A stretch of 45,967 nucleotides of DNA from Synechococcaceae cyanobacterium SM2_3_2 (GTDB taxonomy: Bacteria > Cyanobacteriota > Cyanobacteriia > Thermostichales > Thermostichaceae). The DNA lies in contig JAAUUM010000009.1 in NCBI GenBank assembly GCA_012031565.1, positions 1 to 45,967 of the forward strand, given 5' to 3'. The translations under genes and the position numbers were made by a program. This document shows positions 1 through 7,835 of the stretch, piece by piece (position 1 is the first letter of the stretch; each line of letters begins with the position of its first letter). The notes below the pieces were generated by a model that saw nothing but the letters and a program-made list of their open reading frames with translations, made no database searches and was not told the DNA's origin.

Positions 1-789
1 GGGGGTGGCGTCATTGGCGATATGGCGGGCTTTGCGGCAGCGACGTGGTTACGAGGGATCCCGTTTGTGCAGGTGCCCACCTCGTTGCTGGCGATGGTGG
101 ATGCCTCCATTGGGGGCAAAACCGGAGTCAATCATCCCAAGGGCAAAAACCTGATTGGAGCCTTTCATCAGCCCCGCTTGGTTTGGATCGATCCTCATCT
201 GTTGTCCACATTGCCCGCCCGAGAGCTGCGTTCCGCCCTGGCTGAGGTGATTAAATATGGGGTGATTCAGGATGCCGAGCTATTTGCTTTCCTGGAAACT
301 TTGCCTCCCATATCTGGTTACAAAGACTATCCCCCCCAAGCCTTAGAACATTTATTGATCCGCTCTGCCGAATCGAAGGCTCAGGTGGTGCAAGCGGATG
401 AGAAAGAGGGAGGATTGCGGGCGATCTTGAACTATGGCCACACGCTGGGGCACGCTCTCGAAAGCGCCACCCATTATCGTCAGTACCTACACGGCGAAGC
501 CATCGCGGTCGGTATGGTGGGAGCCGGTGCCATTGCCGAGCTGATGGGCTGGTGGGATCCCGAATCGGCCCAGCGCCAAACCCAGCTGATCAAGCACTGT
601 GGATTGCCCAGCACTTGGCCCGAGGGGATCCCTTACGACATCATTCAGCAGGCGCTGCAAGCGGACAAAAAAGTTAAAGAGGGCAGCGTCAGATTTATCC
701 TGCCCACCCAAATTGGCAACGTGAAAATCACTGATCAGGTGAAGGACAGCACGATCCAACAGGCGCTAGAGCAAATCACGGCGCCTTGA
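1..789 (+). CDS. aroB: 3-dehydroquinate synthase, 5' end truncated by window start
   Basis: Open frame from base 1 ([58 protein letters not shown]...) with AroB motifs including [11 protein letters not shown]. Confidence 0.95.
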   Translation, partial: GGGVIGDMAGFAAATWLRGIPFVQVPTSLLAMVDASIGGKTGVNHPKGKNLIGAFHQPRLVWIDPHLLSTLPARELRSALAEVIKYGVIQDAELFAFLETLPPISGYKDYPPQALEHLLIRSAESKAQVVQADEKEGGLRAILNYGHTLGHALESATHYRQYLHGEAIAVGMVGAGAIAELMGWWDPESAQRQTQLIKHCGLPSTWPEGIPYDIIQQALQADKKVKEGSVRFILPTQIGNVKITDQVKDSTIQQALEQITAP

Positions 790-822
790 GCCCTGATCCC
801 CTGTCAGAATTAGGTATCAAAT

Positions 823-1110
823 TCAGGTATCAAAGATAGCCAACTCAGCATCAGAACGACTGAGGGAATAGGGAAACGTCAGGGTCTTGGTGTTGCCGTC
901 AGGGTAGGTGTAGCGCACCCAGATTACCGCTTCTTCCAGACGGATCTCAGCTGACCATCGATCCGCCTTGCCCACAAAAGACCAGCGCTCAATCTCTCCG
1001 GGATCCCGTTGGCACCCCATCCGCACCAGCCAATTCTCTAACGTAACCAGAGGATGACTGTAGAGGGGCACATCGTCATCTGGCATCTTGATCGACTCAT
1101 CATCCATCAC
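823..1110 (-). CDS. DUF3143-type small cyanobacterial protein
   Basis: 95 aa; LYSHPLVTLENWLVRMGCQRDP... resembles the DUF3143 family by recall. Confidence 0.75.
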   Translation of the reverse strand: MMDDESIKMPDDDVPLYSHPLVTLENWLVRMGCQRDPGEIERWSFVGKADRWSAEIRLEEAVIWVRYTYPDGNTKTLTFPYSLSRSDAELAIFDT

Positions 1111-1173
1111 ATCCCCACCTCAGTCGTTATTAGTCGTTAGATTGTAGTCATTAAATGAGCTAACTCCTTATCT

Positions 1174-1599
1174 CTAGGCTAACCCTTGCTGCACCCAGGC
1201 CAAAGCTCCCACCAAAAGTAGGCAGGCGGCAAAAGTTCCCCCCATCAACAGCAGCGCAAAAAGTTCAGTTCCAGACAGGGGACGGGTCTTGATCACATCG
1301 CCACCTCCAAGGGGATCCCTCAGACTTGCATCAGGGATCCCGTTGATTCGCTGGCCGAGGTAGTGCGCCCTCAGCAGCGCGTCATACTGGGCTTTCTGGA
1401 CAGGATTGGTCAACGTAATGTAAGCTTCCTGAATATCTTGAAACCGGCGTACCGCCACATCAGGATCCAGCACAGACGTATCGGGATGATAGCGTTTGCT
1501 CATGCGCCGATAGGCCCGCCGAATCTCTGGGGGGGAAGCCCAAATGGGAATCTCCAGTCTCTGATAGTAAGACTCGCCAGTGCTTTCCACAGCTTTCAA
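1174..1599 (-). CDS. J-domain protein with C-terminal transmembrane segment
   Basis: YYQRLEIPIWASPPEIRRAYRRMSKRYHPDTS contains the HPD motif; hydrophobic C-terminus ELFALLLMGGTFAACLLLVGALAWV. Confidence 0.85.
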   Translation of the reverse strand: MKAVESTGESYYQRLEIPIWASPPEIRRAYRRMSKRYHPDTSVLDPDVAVRRFQDIQEAYITLTNPVQKAQYDALLRAHYLGQRINGIPDASLRDPLGGGDVIKTRPLSGTELFALLLMGGTFAACLLLVGALAWVQQGLA

Positions 1600-1651
1600 A
1601 CAACAAATTCAAAAAACAAAAAAGTCCACCAACAGGCTCACTGACGTTGAG

Positions 1652-1689
1652 TTGAGATAGCTGCATTGAGATAGCTGCATTGAGGTAGG
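1652..1689. repeat. 14-bp tandem duplication (ttgagatagctgca, about 2.6 copies)
   Basis: Read directly: ttgagatagctgca-ttgagatagctgca-ttgaggtag. Confidence 0.9.
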
Positions 1690-1741
1690 TGTTGATCAAA
1701 GTGGGCTGATTAAACCTATTCTCTGGACTTATTCCCTGCGC

Positions 1742-1924
1742 TTAGCTCTCTTCGTCAGCCTCATCTGCCGCTGCATTAGGGTAGTAGAAACTGGTGTTGC
1801 GCTCGGTCAAAATCGAACGCCCCAATGACATGGCTCTGGCGGCTTGAGCATCGGCTTTGCGTAGCCAACCGGCATAACGGCGGCGACTTCTCGCCTTCGA
1901 CATCTTCTTCTTAGGAACAGCCAT
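1742..1924 (-). CDS. rpmF: 50S ribosomal protein L32
   Basis: MAVPKKKMSKARSRRRYAGWLRKAD... is a typical L32 N-terminus and size. Confidence 0.9.
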   Translation of the reverse strand: MAVPKKKMSKARSRRRYAGWLRKADAQAARAMSLGRSILTERNTSFYYPNAAADEADEES

Positions 1925-2132
1925 GAGAACAACGGGATAGGTGGGCAGATCAGCAGATCATTTTGAGCCTAACAATCCTAGCAAGACTCTGAGAATTGCC
2001 CCAAGTTTTTTTGCTTAGATTCTGAGGCAGTCATTTTGTAAACATTCGTTAAGAGTTTGCCGTCATCCTGTCCACAGGGCTATGCTGGGCAGCATATTCA
2101 TACCTGGAACACAGAAAGAACCCATTCCTTTT

Positions 2133-2624
2133 ATGAGCGACCAGGCGGAGACCCCCCCCATGCAGCGAACCTCTATTCCAGCAGCAGTTCGGGCAGGCAT
2201 CGATAGTTCGACTTCAGAGCAGCTGAACTCAGTGGTTCGATCTGTGACCACACCTGCTGATCTTGCTGTCGATCTCGTGGATCCCAGCCAAAGCCCTGAG
2301 GATGAGTCTGCAAGCAAGCAAAAGGTAACGCTGTATCTGCCAGCCGCCCTCTATCGCCAGCTCAAAACCCGTGCCGCAGTGGAGATGGAAACCATGTCGG
2401 CGGTCACAGAAAAGGCTCTGCACTTTCTGATCGAGCATCCCGAAACGGTCGAAGGTGTGATGGGTCGTACCCACCAGTTGCACCATTGCCCTGCTTGCGC
2501 CCACCCCTTTGTGATTCAGGGGGATGAAGTGGTCTCCGTTCAGTCTTCCCCCCGCTCCGGCTGGATCCTTGACGACGACTGGGACTCAATCCCCCATGAG
2601 CAAGACAAGTTAGTCACCTGTTAG
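2133..2624 (+). CDS. Predicted ribbon-helix-helix-like protein with C-terminal Cys-rich motif
   Basis: ORF 2082..2624, likely start MSDQAETPP at 2133. KVTLYLPAALYRQLKTRAAVEMETMSAVTEKALHFLIEHPE resembles RHH; HHCPACAHPF follows. Confidence 0.6.
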   Translation: MSDQAETPPMQRTSIPAAVRAGIDSSTSEQLNSVVRSVTTPADLAVDLVDPSQSPEDESASKQKVTLYLPAALYRQLKTRAAVEMETMSAVTEKALHFLIEHPETVEGVMGRTHQLHHCPACAHPFVIQGDEVVSVQSSPRSGWILDDDWDSIPHEQDKLVTC

Positions 2625-2717
2625 TCCTTCACTGACAAGATAAATCAGCCCAATAAATCAGCTCATTGTCCATTGCTATCCACTTGTTCCATTGCCGCCC
2701 ACTTGTAGAGATGAGCC

Positions 2718-4229
2718 ATGCGAGAACTCGAAGTCCTCTTAAAAGCTCAATATCCTCTCATCTACCTGCAAACGCCGGAAGAGGAACGGGCAGAGCACGT
2801 TTTGGCTAACATTGGCAAGCGGATCCAGCCTCTGCGGCGACTGTTTGTTTGGACAGTGACTCACGGGATCATGGAATATGGCAACCCTCGCAGCCTGACT
2901 CAGCACAATACCCAATCTCCTCAACCTGCAATTCAGTGGGCAATGGAGCAAAAGGAGCCGGGTATCTTTGTTTTCAAAGACCTGCATGACTTTTTGGACA
3001 ATGCTGAAGTGAAGCGGTGGCTGCGGGATGCGGTGGCCAGTCTCAAGGGTACCTACAAATCCATCGTCCTGATGTCGCCGATCCAGGTGATCCCGATTGA
3101 ACTCGAAAAAGACGTGGCAGTGGTGGACTTTCCCTTGCCTGACATGGTGGCAATTGATCGGGTCATGCATCGTCAGTTGGAGCAGGTCTCTCCGGGGATC
3201 CATCTCAGTAGCGAGTCCCGCGAAAAATTGGTCAAGGCCGCTCTGGGACTAACTTTGGACGAAGCCGAAAAAGTCTACCGCAAAGCCACGGTGGTAGCGG
3301 GATCCCTGACGGAGCGCGAGGTCGATGTGGTTCTGTCTGAGAAAAAGCAACTGATCCGCCGCAATGGCATCCTGGAATTTATCGAGGATGTGGAATCCAT
3401 CGACTCGGTGGGTGGCCTGGAAGAATTGAAGCGATGGCTGATGCAGCGATCAGGGGCCTTTACCGAACGAGCCCGTGAATATGGCCTGCCCCAGCCCAAA
3501 GGGATGCTGATTTTGGGGGTGCCCGGTTGCGGCAAGTCGATGATTGCCAAGACCACCGCCCGTCTCTGGGGATTGCCCCTCCTGCGGCTGGATATGGGCC
3601 GTATCTACGATGGATCCACTGTTGGCAAGTCTGAGGCTAACCTGCGCAATGCCCTCAAAACCGCTGAATCCTTATCCCCTGCCATTCTGTTCATCGACGA
3701 GCTGGATAAAGCCTTTGGCGGCTCTGCTGGCTCTGCCGATTCGGATGGGGGTACCTCCAGCCGGATCTTCGGTTCTTTTCTGACCTGGATGCAGGAGAAA
3801 AAGTCGCCGGTCTTTGTGATGGCCACCGCCAACCGCGTGGATAAGTTGCCTGGAGAGTTCTTGCGTAAGGGCCGCTTTGATGAGATTTTCTTTGTGGATC
3901 TGCCCAATGTCAGCGAACGGCATGACATTTTCAAGATTCACCTGGAAAAACGCCGCCGGGATATCGAACGTTTCGATCTCGAACAGCTCTCACGCGCCTG
4001 TGATGGCTTTTCCGGTGCCGAAATCGAACAAGTTTTGATCGCTGCGATGTACGAATCCTTCGCCCAAAATCGAGAGTTTACCCAGCTCGATGTCCTAGCA
4101 GCGACGAAGTCTACTCAACCCCTCTCCCGTACCATGACGGAACAGGTGTCGGCGTTGAGAGAGTGGGCACAACAGCGTGCTCGACCTGCCGCCACATCGG
4201 TGGCCGACTATCAAAGGATGGAGTTTTAG
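2718..4229 (+). CDS. ycf46: AAA family ATPase, Ycf46-like
   Basis: 503 aa; Walker A GVPGCGKSMIAKT, Walker B ILFIDELDKA; N-terminus MRELEVLLKAQYPLIYLQTPEEERAE as in cyanobacterial Ycf46. Confidence 0.9.
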   Translation: MRELEVLLKAQYPLIYLQTPEEERAEHVLANIGKRIQPLRRLFVWTVTHGIMEYGNPRSLTQHNTQSPQPAIQWAMEQKEPGIFVFKDLHDFLDNAEVKRWLRDAVASLKGTYKSIVLMSPIQVIPIELEKDVAVVDFPLPDMVAIDRVMHRQLEQVSPGIHLSSESREKLVKAALGLTLDEAEKVYRKATVVAGSLTEREVDVVLSEKKQLIRRNGILEFIEDVESIDSVGGLEELKRWLMQRSGAFTERAREYGLPQPKGMLILGVPGCGKSMIAKTTARLWGLPLLRLDMGRIYDGSTVGKSEANLRNALKTAESLSPAILFIDELDKAFGGSAGSADSDGGTSSRIFGSFLTWMQEKKSPVFVMATANRVDKLPGEFLRKGRFDEIFFVDLPNVSERHDIFKIHLEKRRRDIERFDLEQLSRACDGFSGAEIEQVLIAAMYESFAQNREFTQLDVLAATKSTQPLSRTMTEQVSALREWAQQRARPAATSVADYQRMEF

Positions 4230-4374
4230 AGGAAAACCGTTTTAGGTTGAGGGCAACACCAAACCAGTACAATCCCGGCCAGGAAGAAAACTGATACTTG
4301 GTGAAGACCTCAACCCAGGGCTTTGGCCCTCCGACTCTTGTCCTACCCCTTTTATTTCTCTAGGAGAGAACATC

Positions 4375-4725
4375 ATGTCTCATTTTAGCACCCTTCGTAC
4401 CAAAATCACCGAAGCCGCCACCTTGCAGCAATCCCTGCGGGATCTGGGCTTCACGGTTCAGCAAAATGCTGATGTGCGCGGCTACAACAACCAGCGTGTC
4501 CGGGCCGACATTGTGGCGGTCTTGGAAGGCGAGTATGACCTGGGCTGGTCTCAGAATCCTGATGGATCCTACGATTTGATCGCGGATTTGTGGGGTGTGG
4601 CCAAAAAGCACAACCAGACCGAGCTGATCAACTCCATCAACCAGAAGTACGCCGTCAATAAGACCTTGGCCGAAGTCAAGCGTCCTGGTCTCAGCAACGC
4701 CAATGTCAAAGTGGTGATGCACTAA
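4375..4725 (+). CDS. ycf35: DUF1257 / Ycf35-like protein
   Basis: MSHFSTLRTKITEAATLQQSLRDLGFTV...VRADIVAVLEGEYDLGWSQNPDGSYDLIADLWG matches Ycf35 as recalled; gaggagagaac-like RBS region upstream. Confidence 0.9.
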   Translation: MSHFSTLRTKITEAATLQQSLRDLGFTVQQNADVRGYNNQRVRADIVAVLEGEYDLGWSQNPDGSYDLIADLWGVAKKHNQTELINSINQKYAVNKTLAEVKRPGLSNANVKVVMH

Positions 4726-4778
4726 TCTGGCCAGAATCCCTCTGGGTTCTTCTGTTGTGTTGTTTCTTGAGCTTGTGG

Positions 4779-4805
4779 GGGGTTGCCTTTGGGTGGCCCC
4801 TTTTT
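4779..4805 (+). terminator. Rho-independent terminator downstream of ycf35
   Basis: GGGGUUGCC-UUUG-GGUGGCCCC forms a 9-bp stem (with GU pairs) followed directly by UUUUU. Confidence 0.65.
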
Positions 4806-4940
4806 CATGATGATATTCATGAAGATATTCAAGATGATAGGGATGTGGTTGGCGATAGCAGGTAGTGCTTGCCCAGTCATGGCCCAGGTTGAAATCCAGA
4901 GCTGAGGCTGTCTTAGGATAGATAAGGCATAGATAAGACA

Positions 4941-5564
4941 GTGACACGACACGAGGATCCATTGGTGCTGACACTCAGCGATGCACAAGATTGGCTTAGC
5001 CAAGTGGTCTGGTTGGATTACAAGCTGGCGGTGGCCTTGTCGGTGATCGCCCCTCTGTTGCTATTGGGCTGGGCTGCTGTGGTGCGGCTGCAACCTTTGC
5101 TGGCGCTGATGATCATTTATTGGCGGGTTTCCAGTCTGTTGGCGGTGACGGTGTATCTGATGATTGCCGAATTTCCGGTGAGTTTTATGACAGGGACGGC
5201 GGCCCGAGCCTTGATCCCCGCTTGCCTCTGGTTTTGGGACGACCTGAGCCAAGGGATCCTGTTGGCGGGGGGATCCCTGAGCCGGATCTTTCGCTGGTGG
5301 CGTTGGCTGGTGACGGGCTACATGGGGGCGGGTTTTCTGCTATCTCTGGGCTTTTTGCCCTGTGCTTTTCAGCAACGGTTGGACGCCACCTGTCGGATCT
5401 GGTTAGAGCCGCCCTTGATGTTTCGCCAAATCTTCCACCCCACCATCCCCGTGGAAAACCTGGGCCTAGTCGGGATCCTCGGATTGCTGGCCTATGTGCT
5501 CTACAGCCTCTATTTTGGTTGGCGACTGCGGCGGGGTGACTTTGATAAGTATCCAGAAGGATAA
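4941..5564 (+). CDS. DUF3177-type multi-pass membrane protein
   Basis: 207 aa with several hydrophobic segments (LLLLGWAAVV, LGLVGILGLLAYVLYSLYFGWRLRRGDFDKYP); family assignment by recall. Confidence 0.7.
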   Translation: MTRHEDPLVLTLSDAQDWLSQVVWLDYKLAVALSVIAPLLLLGWAAVVRLQPLLALMIIYWRVSSLLAVTVYLMIAEFPVSFMTGTAARALIPACLWFWDDLSQGILLAGGSLSRIFRWWRWLVTGYMGAGFLLSLGFLPCAFQQRLDATCRIWLEPPLMFRQIFHPTIPVENLGLVGILGLLAYVLYSLYFGWRLRRGDFDKYPEG

Positions 5565-5608
5565 CCCCAGCAGGAAAAACCCAAAAGGAACAACCCAGCA
5601 GGAAAAAC

Positions 5609-5935
5609 ATGCAATCTCTCCCCTGGCCACAGGCTCTGGAACGCTACAGTCAACGGATCCCATCGGAGGCCCTGCGGGTACAGATTCGGATGGACGGAGA
5701 GGATGACTGCGTGCTGATCTACAAGGGCTTTAGCAGCTCTCTGATGCGGGCCACCCCTGCCAGTGCTGACGAGTCTGTCATTCCTTTAGCCGCTACGTTG
5801 ATTGGGCTGGAAAGGCTCCGGGCACCTCTGGATCCGCTCAACCCGGAAGTGTTGGCCACCTATCAGGATCCCGAAGCGGTGCGGGCACTGTTGCGAGAGC
5901 AGGGGATGGATCCCTCAGGATTGGTGAATGTCTAG
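5609..5935 (+). CDS. Conserved hypothetical cyanobacterial protein
   Basis: 108 aa ORF close behind the DUF3177-type gene; LRVQIRMDGEDDCVLIYKGFSSSLMRATPASADESVIP. No function recognised. Confidence 0.7.
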   Translation: MQSLPWPQALERYSQRIPSEALRVQIRMDGEDDCVLIYKGFSSSLMRATPASADESVIPLAATLIGLERLRAPLDPLNPEVLATYQDPEAVRALLREQGMDPSGLVNV

Positions 5936-5944
5936 CTCAGACCT

Positions 5945-6265
5945 CTAGGCCACCGCTTGCCGCAACCGTTGGAGCAGGTCAGCAGGGCGCAACACCCCCT
6001 CGATCCGGTCAATGGGCTGGCCTCCCTTAAATAGGATCAAGGTGGGCAGGGCGCTGATCTGCCAGTCGGAGGCGATAGCAGGGTACTTCTCGGTGTCCAC
6101 TTTGACGATTGATACCTCATCCCCAATGCCACTCTTGACTTCTTCTAAGACGGTGGCCATCAACCGGCAAGGGCCACACCAGGAAGCATAGAAATCCACC
6201 AGGATCGGCGTTTTGGATCCCGCAATCATCTCGGCAAAACTGTTGAACTTTTGATGCTGTGCCAT
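5945..6265 (-). CDS. trxA: Thioredoxin
   Basis: ILVDFYASWCGPCRLMATVLEEV with WCGPC active site and cis-Pro ALPTLILFKGG; likely start MAQHQKF at 6265 rather than the longer ORF start at 6337. Confidence 0.92.
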   Translation of the reverse strand: MAQHQKFNSFAEMIAGSKTPILVDFYASWCGPCRLMATVLEEVKSGIGDEVSIVKVDTEKYPAIASDWQISALPTLILFKGGQPIDRIEGVLRPADLLQRLRQAVA

Positions 6266-6517
6266 GGTTTCCCTTCTAAATAGTAGGCTCCCAATAGTTA
6301 GGCGGACGGCAACATGCGACTCAGCACTCAATCCCAATCAGCATATGCCTCAACCCTAGAGCTAAAACTCAATCATAAGCTGGCTCAAGCCTGGATCCCG
6401 TGGGGTTTAGAGTATCTTCGCATCCGGCGGGTCTGTCAGCCCCAAAGCTTCTCAAGAGCGGCTTTACAATGAAATGAGGTAAAAATTGAAATGAGATAAC
6501 AATTCATTGAGTCTTTA

Positions 6518-7039
6518 TTGGGAGCATCTTTGACCTTGGCTGATTCTTCGCACTCCAACTCCACTGCAACCGCTTCAGTGCCTGCCACTCTGGCCAAGAT
6601 CGTTCAACGTTTTCAGAGGGCTGAGTTACCCAAGCGGAAATATGAATTATTGCTCGCCTATGCCAAGCGACTGGATCCCCTGCCAGAAGACGATCACCGC
6701 GAGGAATACAAGGTGGCGGGGTGTACCTCTCAGGTCTGGATCACCAGCCAGTGTGCCGATGGGCAAGTCCAGTTTTTTGGCGACTCAGACTCCCAGTTGG
6801 TCAAAGGGTTGGTGGCGGTGTTGGTGGAAGGCTTGAGTGGGCTTTCGCCGGCAGAAGTGGTGCAGGTGCCAGCTGAGTTTATCCAAGATACGGGCCTCAA
6901 CGTCAGCCTCACCCCCTCCCGCACCAATGGCTTCTACAACATTCTCAAAACCATGAAGCAACGGGCTTTAGGCTATGCCGCCCAAGGGATCCCTAGCCCA
7001 GATCAGGGGGAAGTGCTGGGATGCCAAGATGTGCCTTGA
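6518..7039 (+). CDS. sufE: SufE family protein
   Basis: YAKRLDPLPEDDHREEYKVAGCTSQVWI contains the SufE V-x-GC-x-S motif. Start codon uncertain. Confidence 0.88.
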   Translation: MGASLTLADSSHSNSTATASVPATLAKIVQRFQRAELPKRKYELLLAYAKRLDPLPEDDHREEYKVAGCTSQVWITSQCADGQVQFFGDSDSQLVKGLVAVLVEGLSGLSPAEVVQVPAEFIQDTGLNVSLTPSRTNGFYNILKTMKQRALGYAAQGIPSPDQGEVLGCQDVP

Positions 7040-7158
7040 GGATCGAGCTGCCTTCGAGCCACTGGAACGTGAATAATTGCTCTATAACTCTGGGATCCCT
7101 GGCCAATCAGAGGATCCTGGATGACCAAGGGCTGGTTTTTTGCTAAACCAGAAGCATG

Positions 7159-7252
7159 ATTGTGCCTATCGATTTGTCCATCAATTGTGCTTGTCCATCA
7201 ATTGTGCTCATCGATTGTGTCCATCAATATGCCCATCAATATATTGACCCCA
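7159..7252. repeat. Degenerate direct repeats around ttgtccatcaattgtgc
   Basis: Perfect 17-bp pair at 7174-7190 and 7191-7207, flanked by diverged copies (catcgattgtg, tccatcaatatg, cccatcaatat). Confidence 0.85.
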
Positions 7253-7325
7253 TCATTTGCACTCTGGGTTTGTGTCCCACCTTCGCAGGGTGATGGCCGC
7301 TCAGAGGTTGCGTTGTTCCACGGAT

Positions 7326-7370
7326 TCTGATGTTGCTAGTTCTGATGTTGCTAGTTCTGATGTTGCTAGT
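7326..7370. repeat. 15-bp tandem triplication (tctgatgttgctagt x3)
   Basis: Three perfect adjacent copies. Confidence 0.97.
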
Positions 7371-7399
7371 GTTGATCGTTCTCTCTGCCCTAAATCATT

Positions 7400-7804
7400 T
7401 TGGAGACTAACTCATTGCGTCAGATTATTCCTTCCCCTAACACCTTTGACGATTTTACCTATCGCCTTGCCCTCGCCGCCGTTGAGGCTGCATCTGATCG
7501 AAAAGCTGGAGAGATCCTCCTGCTGGATGTGCAAGACATTTCCACCCTGGCGGACTATTTTTTGCTGGTGACGGGCTACTCCACTACGCAGGTTCGAGCC
7601 ATCGCCAACGCCATTCAAGACAAGCTGTTAGAGCAAGAAAGCCAAACTCCTCGCCACATTGAAGGGTTACAATCTTCCACCTGGATCCTGCTGGACTATT
7701 CCGACGTGATTATTCATGTCCTGACGCCTCAAGAGCGGGAGTTTTATGATCTGGACACCTTCTGGAGTGAGGCCCGTCCTGTGGATTTGCCCATTGCCGG
7801 GTGA
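7400..7804 (+). CDS. rsfS: Ribosome silencing factor RsfS/Iojap
   Basis: KAGEILLLDVQDISTLADYFLLVTGYSTTQVRAIANAIQDKL... WILLDYSDVIIHVLTPQEREFYDLDTFW. ORF track starts at TTG; exact start uncertain. Confidence 0.93.
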   Translation: METNSLRQIIPSPNTFDDFTYRLALAAVEAASDRKAGEILLLDVQDISTLADYFLLVTGYSTTQVRAIANAIQDKLLEQESQTPRHIEGLQSSTWILLDYSDVIIHVLTPQEREFYDLDTFWSEARPVDLPIAG

Positions 7805-7835
7805 TGTGGTGGGGGGGATCCGGGATGGACAATGC

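Noticed and set aside
4360-4974. 204-aa minus-strand ORF covering ycf35
   Set aside because: Fully antisense to the recognised Ycf35 frame and crosses the terminator.
5185-5610. 141-aa minus-strand ORF opposite the DUF3177-type gene
   Set aside because: Shadow ORF with no family resemblance.
7159-7370. Possible CRISPR-like array from the direct repeats
   Set aside because: Copies are adjacent with no unique spacers, units are only 15-17 bp, and no cas genes are present.
7257-7571. 104-aa plus-strand ORF containing SDVASSDVASSDVAS repeats
   Set aside because: The repeat peptide is just the translated 15-bp triplication; the C-terminal part overlaps rsfS out of frame and resembles no protein.
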